Below the pieces are notes generated by a model that was not told the DNA's origin, searched no databases, and was given only the letters and a program-made list of their open reading frames with translations. Shown in pieces: positions 8,328 through 16,092 of a stretch of DNA of 64,000 nt. Within the stretch, counting starts at the first letter, position 1. Every line of letters begins with the position of its first letter. The translations under genes and the position numbers were made by a program. Origin of the DNA: Yinghuangia sp051388915 (GTDB lineage: Bacteria > Actinomycetota > Actinomycetes > Streptomycetales > Streptomycetaceae); the NCBI RefSeq assembly GCF_051388915.1, contig NZ_JBPKBH010000020.1, positions 112,128 to 176,127 on the forward strand, in the 5' to 3' direction.

Positions 8328-9527
8328 TCAGCGGGGCGGGCGCGGCATGCCGAGGCCGAGCATCGCGATCATGTCGCGCTGGATCTCGTTCGTGCCGCCG
8401 CCGAAGGTGAGCATCAGGCAGATGCGGTACATGCGTTCGACGCGTGCGCGGATCTGGCCGCCGAGGTCGTCCTCCGCCGCGGCGCCGGTGAGGTACGCCT
8501 CCTCGCCCAGGATGTCCATCAGCATCCGGTACGCCTCGACGTACAGCTCGGTCCCGAACACCTTCGTCGTGGACGCCTGCGCCGGACCGAACTTCGCCCC
8601 GTGGTCGGCCCCCCATGCCGCCTTCCAGTTCAGCAGCTTCAGGTACTCGGTCCGCGCGTGCAGCCGCCCCAGGTTGAGCCGGACCACCTCGCGGTCGATC
8701 AGCCGCGTACCGTCCGGCAGTTCGACCTCACGCGCCCAACGGTGCGTCTGGTTCACCAGCAGTTGCAGGCCGTACGCCGAACACAGCGCCACCCGCTCGT
8801 GGTTGAGCTGGCCGGTGATCAGCTTCCAGCCGTCGCCCGGCGCGCCGACCAGCGCGGAGTGCGGCACGCGGACGTTGTCGTACGTCGTCGCCGTCGTCGT
8901 CTGCCCGGTCAGCGTCGGCACCGGGCTCCACGAGAAGCCCGGCGTGTCGGTCGGCACGCAGAACACCGACAGGCCCTTGTGGCGCGGTTGTTCGGGATCG
9001 GTGCGGACCGCGAGCCAGATGTAGTCGGCCACGCTCGCGAGCGAAGTCCACATCTTCTGCCCGTTGATGACCCACTCGTCGCCCTCGCGCACCGCGCTGG
9101 TGCGCAGCGCCGCGAGGTCCGTCCCCGCCCCCGGCTCGCTGTAGCCGATCGCGAAGTGCAGTTCGCCGGCGAGGATTTTGGGCAGGAAGAAGGCCTTCTG
9201 CTCGTCCGACCCGAACTCCATGATGGCCGGGCCCACGCTGTTGAGGGTGAGCAGCGGGATGGAGGCCCCCGCCCCCATCGCCTCGTCGTGGAAGATGAGC
9301 TGCTCGATGTTGGTGAGCGCCTGCCCGCCGTACTCCTTGGGCCACCCGATGCCGAGCCAGCCGTCCTGGCCCATGCGCCGGATCACCTTGCAGTACGCGC
9401 TGTCCCGGTCCATGGCCTCGCCCTCGGACGCGGCCTCGGCGCGCATCTCGGGCGTCATGATCCCGGCGAAGTACGCGCGCAGTTCGCGGCGGAGCTGCTC
9501 CTGCTCCGGGGTGTAGGCGATGTGCAT
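8328..9527 (-). CDS. Acyl-CoA dehydrogenase family protein
   Basis: 399 residues, full length. FAD enzyme that desaturates acyl-CoA at alpha-beta. Seen: the N-terminal helical domain, FAIGYSEPGAGTDLAALRTS and GQKMWTSLASVADYIWLA (flavin and substrate strands), and the C-terminal GGGTNEIQRDMIAMLGLGMP. In medium-chain enzymes the catalytic base is the Glu of YEGT at this last motif; here the corresponding residues are FGGGT, so the base must lie elsewhere or be provided by a partner, as in some actinobacterial heteromeric steroid/cyclic-acid dehydrogenases. It precedes the crotonase gene and follows the MarR gene by 12 bp, so all three are likely one transcript. Confidence 0.93.
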   Translation of the reverse strand: MHIAYTPEQEQLRRELRAYFAGIMTPEMRAEAASEGEAMDRDSAYCKVIRRMGQDGWLGIGWPKEYGGQALTNIEQLIFHDEAMGAGASIPLLTLNSVGPAIMEFGSDEQKAFFLPKILAGELHFAIGYSEPGAGTDLAALRTSAVREGDEWVINGQKMWTSLASVADYIWLAVRTDPEQPRHKGLSVFCVPTDTPGFSWSPVPTLTGQTTTATTYDNVRVPHSALVGAPGDGWKLITGQLNHERVALCSAYGLQLLVNQTHRWAREVELPDGTRLIDREVVRLNLGRLHARTEYLKLLNWKAAWGADHGAKFGPAQASTTKVFGTELYVEAYRMLMDILGEEAYLTGAAAEDDLGGQIRARVERMYRICLMLTFGGGTNEIQRDMIAMLGLGMPRPPR

Positions 9528-9539
9528 ACGACCTCCGAT

Positions 9540-10043
9540 TCACCTCTCGCCGCGCGCGTCGCGCAGCCGTTGGTACGAGTCCCGGAACCGCGTCAGCAGC
9601 GCTCCCAGTTGCTCGCGGTCGCCCGGATCCCAGTCGGCCCAGACGGTGGCGATGTCGCGCAGCCACACCTGGCGGATCAACTCGCGTGTCTCGCGGCCCT
9701 CTTCGCTCAGGTGCAGCAGAACGGCCCGGCCGTCGCGCGGATCGCCCTCGCGCACCACCAGGCCCTGGTCCTCCAGTGGTCGGATCTGGCGGCTAGCGGT
9801 GGACTGCTCGACGCCCAGCCGGTCCGCGATCTCCTTCACCCCCAGGGGGCCGTGCCGGTGCAGCACGAACAGGATCGAGATCGCCGAGCGCGGCAGCGGG
9901 CGTCCGGCCGAGCCCTCCATCCGGGCCCGGTACGCGGGCGTCCGGTCCACGTCGGTGACCAGCGTGATGAACGCGCTGACCATCGCCTCCGCGGAGTCCT
10001 CCGGGAAGCGGCCTGGGTCCTCGGGCGGCCGGTCGGCGGGCAT
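9540..10043 (-). CDS. MarR family transcriptional regulator
   Basis: 167 residues from MPADRPPEDPGRFPED; the frame is open further upstream but crosses the probable operator. Winged helix seen in order: RSAISILFVLHRHGPLGVKE, LGVEQSTASRQIRPLEDQGL (recognition helix) and VREGDPRDGRAVLLHLSEEG, the DxRDGR wing of MarR proteins. It heads the operon MarR - acyl-CoA dehydrogenase - crotonase and is divergent from the aldehyde dehydrogenase, so the palindromes upstream probably control both sides. The ligand is likely an aromatic or acyl-CoA compound, by family precedent only. Confidence 0.93.
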   Translation of the reverse strand: MPADRPPEDPGRFPEDSAEAMVSAFITLVTDVDRTPAYRARMEGSAGRPLPRSAISILFVLHRHGPLGVKEIADRLGVEQSTASRQIRPLEDQGLVVREGDPRDGRAVLLHLSEEGRETRELIRQVWLRDIATVWADWDPGDREQLGALLTRFRDSYQRLRDARGER

Positions 10044-10048
10044 GGGCC

Positions 10049-10070
10049 GGATGCTTGCATGTATGCATCC
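10049..10070. promoter_or_regulatory. MarR-type operator palindrome
   Basis: GGATGC (10049-10054) and GCATCC (10065-10070) flank an inner perfect TGCAT-GT-ATGCA dyad (10056-10067). It starts six bases upstream of the marR ATG, where an autoregulating MarR dimer would block transcription or translation. Confidence 0.55.
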
Positions 10071-10115
10071 AACAGACAAGGCCCACATTGCGGGGGATCC
10101 CGCCCGAGCTCGCAG

Positions 10116-10141
10116 ATAAATCAATCGACTGTTTGAATAAT
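10116..10141. promoter_or_regulatory. 26-bp imperfect palindrome, half-site ATTATTCA
   Basis: AT-rich 26-bp dyad in the marR/aldehyde dehydrogenase divergent region; its minus-strand half begins ATTATTCAAACAG. The same eight-base half-site begins the dyad at 14792-14817, and a related dyad lies at 13154-13178, pointing to one regulator for several units of this region. Confidence 0.5.
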
Positions 10142-10296
10142 GCCCTGCGGCGGCCTTGAACCGGCATCCCCGGCGCGCTAGAACCGAGGTGCGGGCCGGG
10201 GGCAGGTGTCCGAGCGCCCTCCGCCGCGGCCGTGTGGCGGAGCAGTGGCGGCACACGAACGGGCCCGCGGGACGAACGACACACGGACTGCGCACC

Positions 10297-10350
10297 GACC
10301 GCTCAACGACTGCTCAAGGAATGCGCGAGGACCGCTCAAGGACTGCGCGA
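10297..10350. repeat. Imperfect direct repeats GACCGCTCAAGGACTGCGCGA
   Basis: Units such as GACCGCTCAA (10297-10306), CTGCTCAAGGAATGCGCGA (10310-10328) and a 21-bp copy at 10330-10350 repeat in the leader of the aldehyde dehydrogenase gene, followed by ACGGAC-rich near repeats to about 10410. The 10142-10421 stretch otherwise holds no gene I can support, though it is open in the dehydrogenase frame. Confidence 0.55.
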
Positions 10351-10421
10351 AAGCGACGCACGGACCACGCGTATGCGACGGACGGACTACGGACGCACTA
10401 CGGACGGCGAGGTACCGCTCG

Positions 10422-11954
10422 ATGGCGACGAAGCACGGCACGACCGACGGCAGCACCGACGGCACCACCGGCAACGCGGGCGACCGCGTGCCCGGAGCCG
10501 TGCGCGAGTTCGGCAACCTGATCGACGGCAAGGTCCTCCCGGCCGCCGGAGGCCGCCGCATCGACTCGGTCGAACCTTCCACCGGCCGGGTCTGGGCCCG
10601 CGTTCCCCGCTCGACCGGGGAGGACGCCGAGGCCGCCGTCGCCGCCGCGCGCCGCGCGTACCCCGCCTGGTCCGCGCTGCCGCCGGCACGCCGCGCCATG
10701 TACCTACGCGAGGTTGCCCGCGTCGTCGCCCAGAACTCCGCCGAGCTGGCCGAGACCGAGGCCCGCGACAACGGCCGCATCATCCGCGACGTGCGCGGCG
10801 GCGACCTGCCGGGCGTGGCGTACATGTGGAGCGCCTTCGCGGGGGAGTGCGACGCGGCGGTCCGGGGCATGAGCACGCAGATCGGCCCGACCACCGTCGG
10901 CCTGACCCGCCGGGAGCCGTACGGCGTCGTCCTGGGCGTCATCCCGTGGAACGCCCCGCTCCCGACCCTCACCGCCAAGGCCGGCGCCGCGCTCGCCGCC
11001 GGCAACACTGCGATCGTCAAGCCCGCCGAGCAGGCGTCCGCGTCGTCGCTACGGTTGGCCGAGCTGATCGCGGACGTCCTGCCGCCCGGTGTCCTCAACA
11101 TCGTCTCGGGCCTCGGAGAGGAGGTCGGCGACCCGCTCGTGCGGCACGCGGGCGTCGACCGCATCAGCCTGACCGGCTCCACCGAGACGGGGCAGGCGAT
11201 CACGCGCGCCTCCGCCGACCACCTCAAGCCGCTCGCGCTCGAACTCGGCGGCAAATCACCGAACATCGTGTTCGCGGACGCCGACCTCGACGCCGCCGCG
11301 GTCGGGGTCACCACCACCGCCGTCTACACCGGCAACGCGGGACAGGTCTGCTACGCGGGCACCCGCATCCTCGTCCAGGCGTCGATCCTGGACGAGTTCC
11401 TCGACCGGATGCGCGCGGCCGTCGCCGACGTCGTGCTCGGCGACGCCCTCGACCCGGCCACCACGATGGGTCCCATCGTGTCGGCCGAGCAATACGCCCG
11501 CGTCACCGGCTACTTGGACCTGGCCGTCGCCGAGGGCGCGGCCCCGGTCTTCGGCGGACGTCACGGCGCGGCCCTGTTCGAGGACGGATCCCCGTACGCC
11601 GAGGGCTACTTCGTCGAACCGACCCTCTTCCGCGCGGCCGACAACAACCTGCGCGTCTGCCGCGAGGAGATCTTCGGACCGGTCGCCGTCGTCATCCCCT
11701 TCGAGGACGAGGCGGAGGCGGTGCGGATCGCCAACGACACGACCTACGGCCTCGCCGCCGGCATCTGGACGCAGGACCTCGCCCGCGCCCACCGTCTCAC
11801 CGCGGCCCTGCACGCGGGCTTCATCTGGGTCAACACCTACCGCCGCCTGGGCGGCGGTCTGCCGTTCGCGGGTATGGGGGACAGCGGCTACGGGCACGAC
11901 TCGGTGCTGGAGAACACGCGCGAGAAGTCGGTGATGATCGAACTGCTGGGCTGA
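10422..11954 (+). CDS. Aldehyde dehydrogenase family protein
   Basis: 510 residues from MATKHGTTDG, with GGCGAGG about ten bases upstream; the frame is open from 10206 but that part is repeat-rich leader. NAD(P)+-dependent oxidation of an aldehyde to an acid. Motifs in order: VLGVIPWNAPLPTL (Asn of the oxyanion hole), IVKPAEQASASS (cofactor), ISLTGSTETGQAI, LALELGGKSPNIVF (general-base Glu), GQVCYAGTRI (nucleophilic Cys, with Tyr after it) and EEIFGPVAVVIPF. All key residues are present. The substrate is unknown; position between the beta-oxidation-like operon and the catabolic island suggests an aldehyde intermediate there. Confidence 0.95.
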   Translation: MATKHGTTDGSTDGTTGNAGDRVPGAVREFGNLIDGKVLPAAGGRRIDSVEPSTGRVWARVPRSTGEDAEAAVAAARRAYPAWSALPPARRAMYLREVARVVAQNSAELAETEARDNGRIIRDVRGGDLPGVAYMWSAFAGECDAAVRGMSTQIGPTTVGLTRREPYGVVLGVIPWNAPLPTLTAKAGAALAAGNTAIVKPAEQASASSLRLAELIADVLPPGVLNIVSGLGEEVGDPLVRHAGVDRISLTGSTETGQAITRASADHLKPLALELGGKSPNIVFADADLDAAAVGVTTTAVYTGNAGQVCYAGTRILVQASILDEFLDRMRAAVADVVLGDALDPATTMGPIVSAEQYARVTGYLDLAVAEGAAPVFGGRHGAALFEDGSPYAEGYFVEPTLFRAADNNLRVCREEIFGPVAVVIPFEDEAEAVRIANDTTYGLAAGIWTQDLARAHRLTAALHAGFIWVNTYRRLGGGLPFAGMGDSGYGHDSVLENTREKSVMIELLG

Positions 11955-12058
11955 ACGGGCGACCGGGCGACGCGTCTGCCGCACCGAACGGGGCCACCCG
12001 GCTTCCACCGCCGGAAAGGTCTTCGCCATCCGCCCGACCAGGATCGTAGATTCGGAGG

Positions 12059-13075
12059 ATGAAGGAACGACCCGCGGACCTGGACGACACCCGCCTGCAC
12101 ACCGCGCTCGCGGCGTGGGGGATCGAGCCCGCCGTGTCGGCGTACGCTCCCGTCGGCTTCGGCGACCACCACTGGACGGTCGAAGGCGCCGACGGGAGGC
12201 GGTGGTTCGCCACCGTTGCCGACCTCGCCGAGAAGGCGCACTGCGGCCCCGACCCGGACGCGGCCTTCGACGGGCTCCGGCGCGCGATGGACACCGCCGC
12301 CACGCTGGCCGATCCGGATGCCGGGGGACTGGAGTTCGCCGTACCGCCGCTGCGTGCGTCCGGCACCGGGGAGACGGTGCTGCGCCTCGGCGACCGGTAC
12401 GCGCTCAGCGTCTTCCCGCACGTGGCCGCGAAGTCCGGCGACTTCGGCGACGAACCCGACGCGGCCCAGCGGGGCTTGGTCATCGACCTCCTCGCCCGCC
12501 TGCACCGCGCGGAGCCTCCGGCGTCAACCCCGGTGGCCGCCGTACGACTTCCCTCCCGCGCCGACCTGGAGTCCGCACTGGCCGACGTCGCGACCCGCGG
12601 CGAGCCCCGGAACACCGGCCCCCGCGCCGAAGCCGCCCACACGCTGCTCGGTCGGTACGCCAGGCCGTTGCGCCGCCGCCTCGTCGAACTCGACCAGGGG
12701 GCCGAGCGGTTGGAGCACGCCGCGCGACTGTCGGACGCGCGGCTCGTCGTCACGCACGGCGAACCGCACCCGGGCAACCTGATGCGCGATGCGGCGGACC
12801 GCCCGTACCTGGTCGACTGGGACACCGTCGGCCTCGCGGTGCCCGAGCGCGACCTGTGGCATGTCGTCCGCACGCAGGACGACCTCGACCGCTACGAGCG
12901 GGTTGCGCGCCGCGTGGTCGACCCTGCCGCCCTGGCGTTCTACCGCCTGCGCTGGCTCCTCGCCGACACCGCCGAATTCGTCGCCACCTTCCGGGCGCCC
13001 CACACCGGTACACGCGACACCGAGGACGCCTGGCGCTACCTCCGCGAAACCCTGGCGGCGGTCGCGGCCCCGTAG
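12059..13075 (+). CDS. Aminoglycoside phosphotransferase (APH)-like kinase
   Basis: 338 residues with a TTCGGAGG ribosome site immediately before the ATG. Protein-kinase-like small-molecule phosphotransferase. The catalytic loop is VVTHGEPHPGNLMRD (about residues 232-246), where the usual HGD is HGE, and the metal-binding segment is PYLVDWDTVGLAVPERDLW (DxD followed by ERDLW). The N-lobe is recognisable as GFGDHHWTVEGADGRRWFAT. Substrate could be an aminoglycoside-like or other hydroxylated metabolite. It stands between the aldehyde dehydrogenase (104 bp upstream) and the thiolase unit. The Asp-to-Glu change in the catalytic loop occurs in some active relatives but lowers confidence in activity. 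Confidence 0.85.
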   Translation: MKERPADLDDTRLHTALAAWGIEPAVSAYAPVGFGDHHWTVEGADGRRWFATVADLAEKAHCGPDPDAAFDGLRRAMDTAATLADPDAGGLEFAVPPLRASGTGETVLRLGDRYALSVFPHVAAKSGDFGDEPDAAQRGLVIDLLARLHRAEPPASTPVAAVRLPSRADLESALADVATRGEPRNTGPRAEAAHTLLGRYARPLRRRLVELDQGAERLEHAARLSDARLVVTHGEPHPGNLMRDAADRPYLVDWDTVGLAVPERDLWHVVRTQDDLDRYERVARRVVDPAALAFYRLRWLLADTAEFVATFRAPHTGTRDTEDAWRYLRETLAAVAAP

Positions 13076-13153
13076 CACACCCCCTGTCCTCCGATCCCCG
13101 CCGCTGCCCTCCCCGATCTCCGGCCTCCCCGATCCCCGACCTCCCCATGATTC

Positions 13154-13178
13154 ACACAGTCGTTTGACTTGATTGTGT
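13154..13178. promoter_or_regulatory. 25-bp imperfect palindrome upstream of the thiolase-like gene
   Basis: ACACA-N-TC at the left and GA-N-TGTGT at the right form a dyad 28 bp upstream of the thiolase-like ATG, in an AT-rich patch. It shares the CAGTC and CTTGATT elements with the dyad at 14792-14817. Confidence 0.5.
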
Positions 13179-13205
13179 CGATCGTCTGCGGTTGGCTGCC
13201 GAACC

Positions 13206-14384
13206 ATGACGCGCCTCCGCAGCGGCCTGCGCGACCGCACGGCGATAGCCGGGGTCGGGTGGACCGAGTACTCCAGAAACTCCGGCGTCAGCACGCTGAC
13301 GCTGGCCCTGCGCGCGGTCACCGCGGCCCTGGACGACGCCGGGCTCGGGCTCTCCGACGTCGACGGGGTGGCCTGCCACCGGGTCGGGGACTCGGTGCAG
13401 GCGGTGCTCGTCGCGCAGGCGCTGGGGGTCAAGGACCTGCGCTACCACCTCGACATGTTCGGCGGCGGCGGCACCTCGCACCAGGTCGTCGCGCACGCCG
13501 CGACGGCCGTGGCCTCGGGCATGGCCGAGACGGTGGTGTGCTGGCGTGCCGTGAACGCGCGTTCGGAGTTCCGGATGGGCGGGACCGGCCGTGCCGCGCC
13601 CGACGCGCTGGAGTTCCAGTACCAGTTGCCCTACGGCTACGCCACGCCGCCGCAGCAGTACGCGATGCTCGCCCGCGCCTGGATGCACGCGCGCGGGGCG
13701 ACGTCCGAGGACCTCGGCCGGGTGGCGGTCACCCAGCGCGAGCACGCGCTGCTGAGCCCGCGCGCGATGATGCGCCGCTCGCTCACCATGGACGACTACC
13801 TCGCGGCCCGCCCCATCGCCGAGCCGCTGCGGCTCTACGACTGCTGCCTGGAGACCGACGCCGCCGTTGCCGTCGTCGTCACCAGCGCCGAACGGGCCCG
13901 AGCGCTGGCCAAGCCGCCGGTGCTCATCGCGGGCGCCGCGACCGGCGGCGGGCACACACTCTTCTCCAACGGCCGGGCCGACCCGACCGTCAGCGCGGCG
14001 GCCGACCTGGCCCCGCGGCTCTACGCGGCGGCCGGCATCGGCCCCGACGACATCGACATCGCCGAGCTGTACGACGCGTTCACCTTCCTGGTGCCCCTGC
14101 AACTTGAGGACTACGGCCTGGTCCCGCGCGGCGAGACCGGCGGCTTCTACGCCGACGGCCACGCGGGCCTGAAGGGACGTCTGCCGGTCAACACCCACGG
14201 CGGGCACCTCTCCGAGGGGTACGTGCACGGCCTCAACCACGTCGCCGAGGCGGCCAGTCAGTTGCGCGGCGAGGCCGGGGACCGGCAAGTCCCGGGCGCC
14301 ACCGTCGCGCTGACGACGGGTCAGCCCGGCTATGTGGGTGGCACCTGCTCGGCGCTCATCCTGCGGCGAGAGGAACCCGCATGA
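13206..14384 (+). CDS. Thiolase-superfamily protein (lipid-transfer-protein/aldolase type, no nucleophilic Cys)
   Basis: 392 residues from MTRLRSGLRDRTAIAGVGWT. Overall thiolase fold of the SCP-x/Ltp branch. At the position of the thiolase nucleophile (usually a Cys in a C-S/G-S-G-L motif) it has MFGGGGTSHQVVAHAA, so the acyl-enzyme cysteine is missing. NTHGGHLSEGYVHG keeps the histidine loop, and GYVGGTCSALIL the C-terminal Cys-containing loop. Related cysteine-less proteins paired with DUF35 proteins, such as Ltp2 in steroid side-chain degradation, act as retro-aldolases. The next gene, overlapping by four bases, is exactly such a DUF35 protein, which supports a lyase role on a beta-hydroxyacyl-CoA. 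Substrate unknown. Confidence 0.88.
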   Translation: MTRLRSGLRDRTAIAGVGWTEYSRNSGVSTLTLALRAVTAALDDAGLGLSDVDGVACHRVGDSVQAVLVAQALGVKDLRYHLDMFGGGGTSHQVVAHAATAVASGMAETVVCWRAVNARSEFRMGGTGRAAPDALEFQYQLPYGYATPPQQYAMLARAWMHARGATSEDLGRVAVTQREHALLSPRAMMRRSLTMDDYLAARPIAEPLRLYDCCLETDAAVAVVVTSAERARALAKPPVLIAGAATGGGHTLFSNGRADPTVSAAADLAPRLYAAAGIGPDDIDIAELYDAFTFLVPLQLEDYGLVPRGETGGFYADGHAGLKGRLPVNTHGGHLSEGYVHGLNHVAEAASQLRGEAGDRQVPGATVALTTGQPGYVGGTCSALILRREEPA

Positions 14385-14812
14385 CCGAGCCGTCCAGACC
14401 GCCGCATCCGGCGGTCGACCGGGACTCGGCGGCCTGGTGGGCCGCGCTGGCCCGGCACGAACTGGTCTTCCAGCGCTGCGGCGAGTGCGCCACCTGGCGG
14501 TGGCCGGCGCGCGCGATGTGCAACGACTGCGGCTCGTTCGGATGGGGCTGGTTCCCGGCGTCCGGGCGCGGCGTGATCACCAGTTGGATCGTCAACCACC
14601 ACAGCTTCCTGCCCGGCGTGCCCGCGCCGTACGTCGTGCTCAGCGTGCGCATGGACGAGCAGCCCGACCTGGTGCTGCCGGGAGCGTACGACGGACCGCC
14701 CGACGACCCGGCGCTGGAGATCGGTGCGCCGGTCCGCGTCGGGTTCTCCGACCTGCTGGGAGAGCCCCCCGCAGCCCTCCTCCGCTGGAGCATTATTCAG
14801 TCAACTGCTTGA
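14381..14812 (+). CDS. Zn-ribbon/OB-fold DUF35 protein, partner of the thiolase-like protein
   Basis: 143 residues; ATGA overlap with the upstream gene indicates coupling. The rubredoxin-like zinc ribbon is QRCGECATWRWPARAMCNDC (two CxxC pairs, about residues 31-50), followed by the OB-fold strands GVITSWIVNHHSF and YVVLSVRMDEQPDLV. DUF35 proteins stabilise or complete the active site of thiolase-like partners and bind acyl-CoA. The last codons overlap the palindrome at 14792-14817, so the regulatory site of the next unit is embedded in this gene's end. Confidence 0.92.
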   Translation: MTEPSRPPHPAVDRDSAAWWAALARHELVFQRCGECATWRWPARAMCNDCGSFGWGWFPASGRGVITSWIVNHHSFLPGVPAPYVVLSVRMDEQPDLVLPGAYDGPPDDPALEIGAPVRVGFSDLLGEPPAALLRWSIIQSTA

Positions 14813-14817
14813 TTAAT
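14792..14817. promoter_or_regulatory. 26-bp imperfect palindrome (ATTA..TCA..CA / TG..TGA..TAAT)
   Basis: The dyad begins with ATTATTCAGTCAA, sharing the ATTATTCA half-site with 10116-10141, and covers the stop codon of the DUF35 gene. It is 100 bp before the first amidohydrolase, so it may control an internal promoter of the catabolic operon. Confidence 0.5.
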
Positions 14818-14916
14818 TCAGCGACGCTGGGCAGGATGCGGGCGTACCTCGCGGCACGCCCTCCGCGGCACCCCCGCCGACCCGGGCCACACCCCCACCA
14901 CAAGGCAGGTCTCGCG

Positions 14917-16092
14917 ATGCGCAACGGATACAAGGTCTTCGACGCGGACGCCCACGTGATCTATCCGCGGGACCTGTGGACGCGGTTCCTCGACAAGAAG
15001 CACGGCGACCGCTTCGGACGGCGGCAGCCATTCCCGGAGTTCGACACGTACAACCCCGTCACCGTCGACGGGCGCTGGACGCAGCACGACACCATCGTCT
15101 ACGGCCGCTTCCAGGAGGCCATCAACTGGACCACCGACGACATGCGCCGCATCTACGGCGACGACCTGCTGGTCAACGGCTTCACCGGCGACCGCGTGGC
15201 GAGCGCGCTGGCCCGGGACGGCATCGACCTCGCGGTGATCTACGGTCCCGAGTACGACATGTGGTTCGACGGTGTGGACCCGGAGTTGCAGGCCGCGATG
15301 GCCCGCGCGTACAACCGCTGGGGCCAGGAGATGCGCGAGACGTCGGGCAACCGCGTGCACGTGTCCGGGCCGGTGCCGCTGGTCGACATCGGCCGGGCGG
15401 TCGAGGAAGTGGCTTACGCCCACGAGCACTTGGGGACACGGTGCTTCTGGGCCCGGCCCAACCTGTTCGACGGCCGGACGCTCGGCGACCGCTACTACGA
15501 TCCGCTCTGGGAGTTGCTCCAGGACCTCGGAGTCGCGTTCGGCACGCACGAGTTCATGGGTCTCAAGGGCCAGTCCTTCGGGCACGACCGCTACCGGACG
15601 TTCACCGAATGGCACACCGTGGTGCACCCGTTCGAGACGATGGGCGTCATCACGTCGATGATCGCGCACGGCGTCTTCGAGCGGTTCCCGCGGCTGCGCG
15701 TCGCCTACCTGGAGGCCGGGTGCGGCTGGCTGCCGAGCTGGCTGCACCGCATCGACGAGCAGTTGGAGATGGCCGGGGAACGGGAGTTCCCCGAGCTGAC
15801 CATGAGCGCGACCGACTACTTCCGGCGCAACGGGTGGATCTCGACCGAGTGCGAGGACCCGTTCGTCTCCGACGTCGTGCGGTGGATGGGGGACGACCGG
15901 ATCCTCTTCGAGAGCGACTTCCCGCACCCGGACTCCAAATTCCCGCACACCACCTCGGAGTTCCTGGGCCAGGGCCCGGAGATCCTGTCGGACGACAGCA
16001 AGCGCAAGATCCTCTGGGACAACCCGGTGGAGTTCTACCGGTTCCCGGACGGCTACCTGCCCACTTCGTTCACCGAGGCGAGTGACCACTGA
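14917..16092 (+). CDS. Amidohydrolase family protein (ACMSD-like, amidohydrolase-2)
   Basis: 391 residues from MRNGYKVFDADAHV. TIM-barrel metal-dependent hydrolase/decarboxylase of the amidohydrolase-2 group. DADAHV stands for the first-strand metal motif, VAFGTHEFMG supplies a mid-barrel histidine, and LFESDFPHPDSKFPHTTS supplies the C-terminal aspartate. YLEAGCGWLPSWLHRIDE is the conserved YLE.G..W.P....R.D segment of this group. Members decarboxylate or hydrate aromatic and ring-cleavage acids rather than cleaving amides. It opens a tightly packed unit continuing to 22815. The 14813-14916 leader holds the tail of the palindrome and no strong ribosome site, only AAGGCAGGT. Confidence 0.9.
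   Translation: MRNGYKVFDADAHVIYPRDLWTRFLDKKHGDRFGRRQPFPEFDTYNPVTVDGRWTQHDTIVYGRFQEAINWTTDDMRRIYGDDLLVNGFTGDRVASALARDGIDLAVIYGPEYDMWFDGVDPELQAAMARAYNRWGQEMRETSGNRVHVSGPVPLVDIGRAVEEVAYAHEHLGTRCFWARPNLFDGRTLGDRYYDPLWELLQDLGVAFGTHEFMGLKGQSFGHDRYRTFTEWHTVVHPFETMGVITSMIAHGVFERFPRLRVAYLEAGCGWLPSWLHRIDEQLEMAGEREFPELTMSATDYFRRNGWISTECEDPFVSDVVRWMGDDRILFESDFPHPDSKFPHTTSEFLGQGPEILSDDSKRKILWDNPVEFYRFPDGYLPTSFTEASDH

Noticed and set aside
7233..10136. 967-residue plus-strand open frame
   Set aside because: Antisense across the crotonase, acyl-CoA dehydrogenase and MarR genes, all of which have clear motifs on the minus strand.
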